NCBI GenBank assembly: GCA_964411925.1
Contig: CAYPNI010000018.1
Coordinates: 1 to 48,133 of the forward strand
Direction of reading: 5' to 3'
Length of the DNA stretch: 48,133 nucleotides
From: VFKU01 sp964411925
Lineage (GTDB): Bacteria > Hydrogenedentota > Hydrogenedentia > Hydrogenedentales > GCA-2746185
Of this stretch, positions 25,198-32,985 are shown piece after piece. The notes under the pieces are model-generated. The model did not search any database. It saw nothing but the letters and a program-made list of their open reading frames with translations, and was not told the DNA's origin. Position 1 is the first letter of the stretch; the number at the start of each line of letters is the position of its first letter. Position numbers and translations under genes: made by a program.

Positions 25198-27447
25198 TTA
25201 TGCGGTCCCTGCCGCGGCCGGGGCGCCTTCAGGCTCCGGCGCGGCGCCCTCGCCCGCCTCTTCTTTCTTCTTCTCCTCGCCCGCCTTGTCGCGGCGGGCG
25301 GCATCCGGCGGCAGCAGCAGCACTTCGTCGCCCGCGGAAAGACCGCTGGAAATCTCGATGAACTCTTCGTTGTACCTGCCCGTGGTGACCTTGCGGCGCG
25401 AGACGACGCCGTTCGAGGTGACGTAGCAGAACTGATCGTCGCCGGCGTAGGACACGGCCTGGATGGGCACGTAGACGACGTCGTTGAGCGTGTCGACCAG
25501 GATCTCGACTTCCGCGCTCATGCCGGGACGCAGCCAGTCGTAGACGCCGTCGATGCGGATGGTGGTCGGATACACCTTGAGATCGGGGTTCATGAACATG
25601 TTGGCGGAGTCCGCCAGCACAGCGACGCGATCTACCGTACCCGTCAAGACGCGATCGGGGAAGGCGTCCACGCGCAGCCGCACGGTCTGGCCCTGGGCGA
25701 CGCGCTGCACGGCCGATTCGTGGATGCTCACCTTGACGCCCATCTTGGTCATGTCGGGGATTGTGATGATGCGCTGGCGCTCGCGGACTGCGGTCCCTTC
25801 CTGAATGGGCTCCTCGTTCGACCGCCGGAACGGGTTGTTTTCCGTGCTCGAACCGTAGACGACGAGGCCGGTGCGCTTGGCGCGGATGACGCACTTGGAG
25901 AGCTGGTCTTTGAGGTCGTTGAACTGGTTCAGCTCGATGTTGTAGCGCTGCTCGGCCGTCTTGAGCGCGGAATCGGCCTGGGAGAGTTTCGCCGCCGCCT
26001 CCTGCATGGTCCGCTCGAGGTTCATCAGGGCTTCCTCGTAATCGGACAGGAGTTTCTCGGCGGTCTTTACGAACGTGTATTGGACGTAGAGATTCAAATC
26101 AACCTTGGCTGATTCAAGTTGAATCTCGGCCTTCTGGACCTTCACGCGTTCGAGGTCGAGTTCATTCTTCGTGATGAATTGGCGTTCCGCGAGGCGTTCC
26201 TTCCCTTCCAGGCTCGTCCTTGCGAGGCCCAGGTCCTGCTCTGCGACAAGAATCTTGTCGTCAAACTGCCGCAGCTCCTGTTTGGCCTGGCCGTCCTCGA
26301 GCTGATCGACGTTTGCGTAGGACGCGAAATTGATCTTGACGCGTTTGGCTGCATACTCCTCGCCGCGGACGAAGACCGCGTTCGATTCGATGGGACGGGA
26401 TTCCTCGGTCGACGCCATTTCCGCGGCCGGACGCTGTGGCATCTCGCCGCCGCTGAAACTCTCCATTTGCTTCAGAATCTCATCGGGGTCCATCCCCATC
26501 TCGCGAAGGCGTTCGGCCATCGGCTCGGGAATCTTGCCGCCGTTCGCGTCGATCATGGCCTTGAACCGCGCGGGGTCCATCCCGCCCTGTCCCCCGCCGC
26601 CGAATCCGCCTCGACCCCCACCGCCGCCACCACCACCAAAACCACCCCGCCGCTCACCGCCTCCACCCGGCCCGCGCCGGCGCTCGTCTCCGGCACCGGC
26701 CTCTGCAGGATTACCGGCTGCGCCCCCGGCCGGGGCTCCCGGGCCGTTCCACTCGCGGCGTCCGGGCGACTCGCTCGATTCAGGCCCGACACCGGCGCCG
26801 GGCGAGGGCAGCGTCACCGTGGGCGCGGGCGCGGACGGCTTGGCGAGCCCGGCGCGCTTGAGCTGTTGCAACTCGGTGGAAACCTGATCGAGGCCCAACT
26901 GGGAGATGATGGAACCGACGGCCTTCTTGCCAAGATATTTTTCGAAGTCCATCAGCGCGAACTTCGCGTTCAGTTCCGAGGTCGTGATGTTGCTCTGGTT
27001 CTGATTGACCTGAATTTCGTATTGTGCCTTCTTCTCGACGTGCGCGGCCTCGGCGCTCTGGAAGGAAATTTCCTGGTTGACGACGTCATCTTCGAGCTGC
27101 GCCGAATCGAGCTCGACCAAGACGAGCCCGTTCTTTACGTCATCGGCGGTTACCCGGTACCCCTCCTCGACGATGCTCAGGATTTTCACGCCCTCGCGGC
27201 CCTTGATCTCCGAGACGATCTCTTGTGACTCAAGCGCCTGCACCGCGCCGCCTTCGGTGACTGTGATGTCCAGATTCCCCCGTTTCGCGACGAACGTGGT
27301 GCCCGGTTGGATGCCGCCGGACCCGGCGAAGAACGCGAGATAGACGATGAGCGCGGCGACTAGCGCGCCCGCGATTCCCAGCGCGAAGCGATTGCGCAGC
27401 AAACCCGCGACGGACAAACCGCCCGGTTTCTTTCCCCCGCTAGACAT
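25198..27447 (-). CDS. HlyD/MacA-type periplasmic adaptor with a glycine-rich insertion
   Basis: A 749-residue adaptor, longer than usual (350-450). One membrane helix near residues 21-41 anchors it in the inner membrane. A lipoyl-like half (residues about 50-120) and long coiled-coil helices (about 120-200 and 385-540) are followed by beta-barrel and membrane-proximal domains (TKMGVKVSIHES, YDWLRPGMSAEVEILVDT). Residues about 202-355 form an insertion rich in Pro/Gly/Arg, with GGFGGGGGGGGRGGFGGGGQ, and a short helix MDPARFKAMIDANGG after it. The C-terminus is Lys/Glu/Ala-rich. It would link the permease to the TolC-like channel. The gene overlaps the TolC-like gene by 8 bp. Confidence 0.9.
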   Translation of the reverse strand: MSSGGKKPGGLSVAGLLRNRFALGIAGALVAALIVYLAFFAGSGGIQPGTTFVAKRGNLDITVTEGGAVQALESQEIVSEIKGREGVKILSIVEEGYRVTADDVKNGLVLVELDSAQLEDDVVNQEISFQSAEAAHVEKKAQYEIQVNQNQSNITTSELNAKFALMDFEKYLGKKAVGSIISQLGLDQVSTELQQLKRAGLAKPSAPAPTVTLPSPGAGVGPESSESPGRREWNGPGAPAGGAAGNPAEAGAGDERRRGPGGGGERRGGFGGGGGGGGRGGFGGGGQGGMDPARFKAMIDANGGKIPEPMAERLREMGMDPDEILKQMESFSGGEMPQRPAAEMASTEESRPIESNAVFVRGEEYAAKRVKINFASYANVDQLEDGQAKQELRQFDDKILVAEQDLGLARTSLEGKERLAERQFITKNELDLERVKVQKAEIQLESAKVDLNLYVQYTFVKTAEKLLSDYEEALMNLERTMQEAAAKLSQADSALKTAEQRYNIELNQFNDLKDQLSKCVIRAKRTGLVVYGSSTENNPFRRSNEEPIQEGTAVRERQRIITIPDMTKMGVKVSIHESAVQRVAQGQTVRLRVDAFPDRVLTGTVDRVAVLADSANMFMNPDLKVYPTTIRIDGVYDWLRPGMSAEVEILVDTLNDVVYVPIQAVSYAGDDQFCYVTSNGVVSRRKVTTGRYNEEFIEISSGLSAGDEVLLLPPDAARRDKAGEEKKKEEAGEGAAPEPEGAPAAAGTA

Positions 27448-29266
27448 CGTTCACTTCCTCCCAGGTACCGTTCTCTTTCACGTAGAGAATGCCCAAATTG
27501 CTCCAAAACTGGAGCAGGGCGATTTGCTGATTCACCAACGCGCCGGTCAAACCCGTTCGTGCGCTGGTCAGGTCGTTCTGGGCATCCACCTGGTCGATGA
27601 TGCTGCCCAGGCCCAGTTCCGCTCGCAGTTCCTCTTCCTCGACGCGGCTTTCGTTCAGCTCGACGCTGATTTCGTTGATTTCGTAGTCCTTTTGCGCCTG
27701 GACCAGATCGCGGTGCGCACTGCGCACATCGAGCTTGACGTTGTCCTCCGCGAGGCTCGAATTGCGCACGGCCACCTCGTAATCGATCAACGCCCGCCGG
27801 TAGTTGTTTCGTTCCGACTTGCGGTCGAGCGGCAAATCCAGCACGGCGCCGGCGCTCCATTCGCTGCGCTCGAAATCGAACGAAGCGAATCGGTTGCCGT
27901 CCTTCGAGTCCACGTTGCCCGTCAAGACGAGGTCAAGCCCCGGTTGCAGAAGGTTCGCCGCGACTTTGATGCGTCGCGTCGCGTCGTCCACGCCGTCGCG
28001 CTCGTTGTAGAGATCGAGCCGGCTGACGAGCGCAACGTCCACCGCTTCCTCCGGCGTAATCGTGGGCATGCGCGGCCCGTGCGCGCGCAAGGCATCGAGC
28101 TCGGCTTCGTCCAGGACGATGGCCGTGTCCGTCGGAATGCCCAACAGGATCTTGAAACTGTCCAGACCCTCTTTGTAGGCCAGGACCGAGTTCGTCCAGC
28201 TCAAGTCGCGCGACAACTTCGACTGGCGCAACCGCGCGACATCGGCCGCAGTGCGCAAGCCTTCGTTCTGGAAGGCCTCCTCGCGCTCGAGGCTGAGCTC
28301 GAAACTCTTGAGGCCGAGGTAGTTGTTTTTCGCGGCATCGCGCGCGCGCAGCACGGAGTAATACTGCGAAGCGACGCGCACGGCGAACTCCATCCGGAAC
28401 TGCGTGAAGTCCCTCAGGGCGTAGAGCACGTCGCGCTCGGACTGGGTCAGGAATTCCATGTTCACGTCACGGCCGCGGCCCTGGAGCAACGGCTGGACGA
28501 ACGAGGCCGAAAGCGCGGACGCCGCGGAGTCGCCGCTCGCGCCGGTCAGGAACCGGAAGAAATTCGACGTGAGATCCACGGCCAGCCGGCCACCGCCGCG
28601 TAGCAGCACATCCATGCCGAACGTGCTGCGGCCCTCGATCGACGTAGTGCGTTCCGAATCGACGCCGCCGCCCACGCCGCGCGTTAGCGCGCCGGAACTC
28701 TCAACAAGATTGGAATAGTCGCGCAACAGGGCGCCGGGCGTGCCCGCCATGGTGTCGACGGCGTCGAACAGCGCGACGCTCGAGACGTCTTGCGAACTCC
28801 AGACGTGCGTCGCGCTCAGTTGTCCGGAAAAGATCGGCTGAAACTCGTGACGATCCAGCGTCAGGGCGAGCGCGGTGAGATAGAGCTGCTCCTTCCTCGA
28901 CTGATAGTCGCGGCTGTGGGTAAACGCCACGCCCAGCGCGTCCTCGAGCGAGAGTATCGCTGCGCTGTGCTCGCTGCCGCCTTCAGTCCCCAGGAAATCA
29001 GCGACCGCTTCATTCCGGCGATACTGGATGTAGTCGATCGGTTCTGGACGTTCGATACTCAGGTCCTGCTCGACCATGCCCGGAACCTGATCGCTCTTCT
29101 GATCGAGGATGGTGTACACCTCTTTGTCCGCGGATTCGCGATAGTGTGTCGTGGTGCATGCGGTGAGCAGCAGGCACGACAGCGCGACAGTGACGACGTG
29201 CCGTCGAGCGAGTCGAAGGCGCGACACGGGACACGGCGGGCGAGCAGTTCGATTGAATGGATTCAT
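27440..29266 (-). CDS. TolC-family outer membrane efflux lipoprotein
   Basis: The ATG of MNPFNRTARP is chosen; the frame also runs to a TTG 21 bp upstream, and neither has a strong ribosome-binding site. The 608-residue product has a signal peptide with lipobox LLTAC (Cys at about 37), so it is a lipid-anchored member. The rest is long alpha-helical repeats typical of OEP/TolC trimers, for example TPEEAVDVALVSRLDLYNER, and the pattern is duplicated as the family expects. It forms the outer membrane exit duct of the tripartite exporter encoded by the next three genes, and is the first gene of that operon. Confidence 0.88.
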   Translation of the reverse strand: MNPFNRTARPPCPVSRLRLARRHVVTVALSCLLLTACTTTHYRESADKEVYTILDQKSDQVPGMVEQDLSIERPEPIDYIQYRRNEAVADFLGTEGGSEHSAAILSLEDALGVAFTHSRDYQSRKEQLYLTALALTLDRHEFQPIFSGQLSATHVWSSQDVSSVALFDAVDTMAGTPGALLRDYSNLVESSGALTRGVGGGVDSERTTSIEGRSTFGMDVLLRGGGRLAVDLTSNFFRFLTGASGDSAASALSASFVQPLLQGRGRDVNMEFLTQSERDVLYALRDFTQFRMEFAVRVASQYYSVLRARDAAKNNYLGLKSFELSLEREEAFQNEGLRTAADVARLRQSKLSRDLSWTNSVLAYKEGLDSFKILLGIPTDTAIVLDEAELDALRAHGPRMPTITPEEAVDVALVSRLDLYNERDGVDDATRRIKVAANLLQPGLDLVLTGNVDSKDGNRFASFDFERSEWSAGAVLDLPLDRKSERNNYRRALIDYEVAVRNSSLAEDNVKLDVRSAHRDLVQAQKDYEINEISVELNESRVEEEELRAELGLGSIIDQVDAQNDLTSARTGLTGALVNQQIALLQFWSNLGILYVKENGTWEEVNDV

Positions 29267-29402
29267 CGGCGATGTGGAACGCTTCAAGGTTCTAAATTCC
29301 CACTGTATAGAGAGTTAAGGCGCTTCTTGGTTACAGTAATCGGCTTCCTAACTTCCAGGATTTTATCATTTTTCATATGCCGCTTCGATAGTATTGGGCC
29401 AG

Positions 29403-30341
29403 TTAGCGATTAGACGCCGAAACCTGAAAGTAATCTCGCACGGCACCGATATCGACGGTGATCTGGGCTTGCAATGCGTCTCGGCTGGGGAATTTCATCT
29501 CCGGCCGGATTCGCCTGTGGAACACCACTTCGATTTGCTCCCCCACCAGATCCCCGTGGAAATCGAGCAGGTGCGCCTCGACGGTGAGGTCCTCGTGGCG
29601 GATCGTGGGCGCGATGCCGATGTTCACCGCGGCTCGATGCTGGGCGCCGCGCACGACGGCTTCGGCGATGTACACGCCCTGCGCCGGAATCGCGCTGTGA
29701 AACGGGCGAACGTTGGCCGTGGGGAATCCGAGGGTGACGCCGATGCCGCGGCCGCGCACGACCTCGCCCGTGACCGAGTAGCGGCGGCCGAGGAGTCTCT
29801 CGACGCGATCCAGTTCGCCCTGGAGCACGCGCTCGCGAATCAGCGTGCTGCTGACGCGTTCCGAATCAACGATTAGCGGAGGCACCTCCTCGACGATGAA
29901 TCCGTGCTGCGGGCCCATCTGTCGCAGCAAGGTCAGGTCGCCGCGCGCGCCTTTGCCGAAGCGGCAGTCGTGGCCCGCGACGACCGCGACGGCGCGGCAG
30001 CGTTGCGCGATGATGTCGGCGACGAATCGTTCCGGTTCGGTGTTCGCCGTGCGCTGATCGAAGGGTAGATAGAACAGCGCCTTGACACCCGCTTCGGCGA
30101 GCAATGCTTCCTTCTTGGCATCCGCCGTGAGCAAATTGGGCGCGTTCTGGGGCGCGAAGAATTCCCGCGGATGCGGCCGCATCGTCATCAGGGCGGGCAC
30201 CGCGCGCCGCGCCGCCGCCAACGCCAGGACCCGATCGAGAATCAGCCGGTGCCCGAGATGGACGCCGTCGAAACTGCCCACGGTGAGAACGCAGGCATCG
30301 TGCGGCGAGGTTTCCGCGCGAATGTCCCGGATGATGTCCAT
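29403..30341 (-). CDS. ribF: bifunctional riboflavin kinase/FAD synthetase
   Basis: The start is the ATG of MDIIRDIRAE, 17 bp after the truB stop; the longer upstream frame is antisense-like and Arg-rich. The 312-residue product has the usual length. The N-terminal FAD synthetase domain shows VLTVGSFDGVHLGHR (about 17-31) and DCRFGKGARGD; the C-terminal flavokinase domain shows RRYSVTGEVVRGRGIGVTLG and FPTANV. It makes FMN then FAD from riboflavin in the cytoplasm. It closes the translation operon, a common arrangement with truB. Confidence 0.95.
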   Translation of the reverse strand: MDIIRDIRAETSPHDACVLTVGSFDGVHLGHRLILDRVLALAAARRAVPALMTMRPHPREFFAPQNAPNLLTADAKKEALLAEAGVKALFYLPFDQRTANTEPERFVADIIAQRCRAVAVVAGHDCRFGKGARGDLTLLRQMGPQHGFIVEEVPPLIVDSERVSSTLIRERVLQGELDRVERLLGRRYSVTGEVVRGRGIGVTLGFPTANVRPFHSAIPAQGVYIAEAVVRGAQHRAAVNIGIAPTIRHEDLTVEAHLLDFHGDLVGEQIEVVFHRRIRPEMKFPSRDALQAQITVDIGAVRDYFQVSASNR

Positions 30342-30358
30342 CGCCGGCGCGGCCCGGG

Positions 30359-31267
30359 CTACTTGTTCTCGGAGAAGACGCGCTTGGGCAGGATCTGCAG
30401 CTCCGGCGGCCCGCGGCGCACCTGACCCAGCGCGAGCAGTTCGCCGCCGTCCGATTTCAGCTGGAGCCAACCCTCGTCCACCGGGCAATCGCCCTGCAAT
30501 TCGGCCCGGCGCAATGCCCCGCCGGAGGCGATTAGCTGTTCCCCGCGCTGGCTCACGATGACGGCCGGCAGGTCGAGTACGGCGCCCATCTCGACCAGGC
30601 GCGCGCGGACGTCCTCCGGCGTCTGCAATTGTTCGAGCGGCACCGCGGCACCGACGTGATGGCGTCCGACGGCGGTCCGCCTCAGCGAATCGAGCGTCGC
30701 GCCGCAATCGAGCGCCGCGCCGGCGTCGTGGCACAGGCTGCGCACGTAGGTGCCGCTCGTGCAACCGACCCGAAAATGGACGAGCGGCGGTTCATAACCG
30801 AGCGCGGCGAACTCGTTGACGGTGATTTGTCGCGGCTTGCGTTCAACCGTCTCGCCTTTTCGCGCGAGTTTGTAGAGCCGTTGACCGCCGACTTTCACGG
30901 CGCTGACCATCGGAGGGACCTGTTCGATTTGGCCGGTCAGGTCATCGAATGCGCTCTGGATGGTTTCGAGCGCCAGATCCGGCACGTCGTTTTCCTCGAG
31001 CACTTCGCCGTCCATGTCATGCGAATCCGTCACGACCCCGAGGCGCATGTAGCCCTCGTAGACTTTATCGAGGCCGGTCAGGTATTCGGACAGACGCGTC
31101 GCGGGGCCGACACAAATGATCAGCAGGCCGGTCGCCGCGGGATCGAGCGTGCCGGTATGGCCGACGCGGCGGATGCCCGCGGCGCGGCGCACGCGATCGA
31201 CGACGTCGTGGGACGTCATGCCGGCGGGCTTGTCCACGAGCAGCACGCCCTTCAGTTCGTCGTTCAT
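30359..31267 (-). CDS. truB: tRNA pseudouridine(55) synthase
   Basis: A 302-residue enzyme. The N-terminus MNDELKGVLLVDKPAGMTSH and the catalytic loop GHTGTLDPAATG (Asp42) are diagnostic for TruB, which makes pseudouridine 55 in the T-loop of tRNAs. A PUA-like C-terminal domain starts about residue 230. Its start overlaps the nrnA stop by 4 bp (ATGA), so translation is coupled. Confidence 0.97.
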   Translation of the reverse strand: MNDELKGVLLVDKPAGMTSHDVVDRVRRAAGIRRVGHTGTLDPAATGLLIICVGPATRLSEYLTGLDKVYEGYMRLGVVTDSHDMDGEVLEENDVPDLALETIQSAFDDLTGQIEQVPPMVSAVKVGGQRLYKLARKGETVERKPRQITVNEFAALGYEPPLVHFRVGCTSGTYVRSLCHDAGAALDCGATLDSLRRTAVGRHHVGAAVPLEQLQTPEDVRARLVEMGAVLDLPAVIVSQRGEQLIASGGALRRAELQGDCPVDEGWLQLKSDGGELLALGQVRRGPPELQILPKRVFSENK

Positions 31268-32274
31268 GCCTGCTTCCGTTTCCTGGCTGCGGGCTGCTGC
31301 GCAGGGCCGAGCGCTTCGGCGATTCGAGACGTGACCTTTTTGACGGCTTCCGCGAGCGGGCCGTCCACCTGCAATCCCGCAGCGCCGGCGTGCCCGCCGC
31401 CGCCGAGCGGCTTGAGCATCGCGCCGGCGTCGATCGGCGGGCGCGTGCGCAGGCTGACTTTGACCTTGCCGGACGGGAGTTCACGAAACAGCGCCGCGAC
31501 CTGGATGCCGTCGAGGTTTCGGATGAAATTGACGAGCCCTTCGGTGTCCTCGGCGCCCGCGCCGGACTGCTGCATGTCGTGTTCGAGCAGGTGAGACCAT
31601 GCAAAGCGGTCGCAATGGCTGCGTTCGATGCGATCGAGCACGCGCCGCAACAGGTCAAGCTTCTGCATCGACATCGCATCGAAAACGCGCGTGGCCACGT
31701 CCGCCGGGTCGACCCCGAGGGCGACCAACCGCGCGGCGTTGCGATGCGCCCGGGCGTCCGTGTTACCGAACCGGAACGAACCCGAATCGGTCACGAGGCC
31801 GACATAGATCGCCTGGGCGGCCTCCGTTGAGGGCTGAATCCCGGCCGCATCGTGCAGATCGAGCAGAATCTCAGCGCACGACGCGAACGTCGGGTCGATG
31901 AAATTGACCGCGCCGAACGGGCGATCGCCCGGATGATGGTCGATGATCACGAACTTCTGGTCCGCGCCGAGCTTCTCACCGATTCGGCCGATGCGCTCGC
32001 GTTGCGCGACATCGAGCACGACGACGAGGTCATACGCCCGCTTGACGCCGTCGGCGTCCACGATGTCCTCCGCGCCGGGCATCCACTCGTAGACCCGCGG
32101 TACCGGGTCCTGGAGCGCGCAGGTCACGTTGGACTTGCCGAGGGTCTCGAGAAAATACCTCATGCCGAGAACGCAGCCGACGGAGTCCCCGTCGGGCCCT
32201 GTGTGAGACGTGACGAGAAACGATTTGGCCGCGCGGCAGGCAGCGACCACGTCGTTGAGACTATTCGTCGTCAT
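31264..32274 (-). CDS. nrnA: DHH-family oligoribonuclease/pAp phosphatase
   Basis: A 336-residue DHH-DHHA1 protein. Metal-binding motifs are SHTGPDGDSVG (about 21-31) and DHHPGDRPFG (about 110-120); the DHHA1 end has GGGGHAGAAGLQVDG. NrnA-type enzymes degrade short RNA (nanoRNA) and pAp. The position between rbfA and truB is common in many bacteria and supports the symbol. Its ATG lies inside the last 14 bp of rbfA. Confidence 0.92.
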   Translation of the reverse strand: MTTNSLNDVVAACRAAKSFLVTSHTGPDGDSVGCVLGMRYFLETLGKSNVTCALQDPVPRVYEWMPGAEDIVDADGVKRAYDLVVVLDVAQRERIGRIGEKLGADQKFVIIDHHPGDRPFGAVNFIDPTFASCAEILLDLHDAAGIQPSTEAAQAIYVGLVTDSGSFRFGNTDARAHRNAARLVALGVDPADVATRVFDAMSMQKLDLLRRVLDRIERSHCDRFAWSHLLEHDMQQSGAGAEDTEGLVNFIRNLDGIQVAALFRELPSGKVKVSLRTRPPIDAGAMLKPLGGGGHAGAAGLQVDGPLAEAVKKVTSRIAEALGPAQQPAARKRKQA

Positions 32275-32635
32275 CGGCGGCGGCGCCTTCCTCGTCGTGC
32301 AGTTCCTTGAACACTTTTTCGAGCCGGTACACCTCGTCGAGCGTGTTGTCTTCGAGGAACCGGATCTCCGGCGCGAACCGCAGGCGCAGCACCTTGCCGA
32401 CGTGCTTGCGCACGAACCCGGCCGAGCTGCGCAGCCCCGCCAGCGACGACTTCTTCTCCGTTTCCGAGCCGTAGAGGCTCACGTAGACGTTTGCCGAACG
32501 CAGATCGGGCGAGACGCGGACGGTCATGATCGAGACGAAGCCGATCCGCGGATCCTTGAGCCCCTTCACGAGCAACGCGGCGATCTCGGCCTTGACGGCC
32601 TCCTCGACACGGCGAACTCTGGTTTCACTGGCCAT
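32261..32635 (-). CDS. rbfA: 30S ribosome-binding factor
   Basis: A 124-residue protein with the RbfA KH-like fold: RVRRVEEAVKAEIAALLVKG, DPRIGFVSIMTVRVSPDLRS, RKHVGKVLRLRFAPEIRFLE. RbfA binds the 30S subunit and aids 16S rRNA 5'-end maturation. The tail is acidic (GAAADDDE). Confidence 0.96.
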   Translation of the reverse strand: MASETRVRRVEEAVKAEIAALLVKGLKDPRIGFVSIMTVRVSPDLRSANVYVSLYGSETEKKSSLAGLRSSAGFVRKHVGKVLRLRFAPEIRFLEDNTLDEVYRLEKVFKELHDEEGAAADDDE

Positions 32636-32674
32636 GGCGTTCTCTCAGTGCGCCGCCGGCACGGCGCCGGACGG

Positions 32675-32956
32675 CTAAAACGTTTCTATCGAATGGTTGG
32701 TCAGTTCAGCGGCATGATGGTTCGACGCGAACCGCACGATTTCGTTGAGTTGTTCATGCACGTGGGCGCTTTCTCCGGAGACGACGCACACGGCCAGGTG
32801 CGAGCGGGCCCACTTGTCTTCGAACCCAATCTCCGCGACCGAGCAATTGTAACGGTTGCGGAGCCGTTCCTTGAGACTGTTCATCGCGCGGCGCTTGTCC
32901 TTGAGCGAGCGCGAACCGGGGACGAGGAAGTCCATCTGCAACAGGCCGATGGTCAC
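32675..32956 (-). CDS. DUF503 family protein
   Basis: A 93-residue protein with the DUF503 signature SRSLKDKRRAMNSLKERLRN (about 15-34) and SVAEIGFEDKWARSHLAVCV. These small ferredoxin-fold-like proteins are of unknown function and very often lie between infB and rbfA, as here. Intergenic gaps are 29 bp on the infB side and 39 bp on the rbfA side. Confidence 0.92.
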   Translation of the reverse strand: MTIGLLQMDFLVPGSRSLKDKRRAMNSLKERLRNRYNCSVAEIGFEDKWARSHLAVCVVSGESAHVHEQLNEIVRFASNHHAAELTNHSIETF

Positions 32957-32985
32957 CCCCGTTCCTTTCGATGCGCCGCCGGGGC

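Noticed and set aside
30342..30764. Extended N-terminus for RibF
   Set aside because: The extra 141 residues are antisense-like, Arg/Ala-rich and overlap truB; the ATG at 30341 starts the family sequence.
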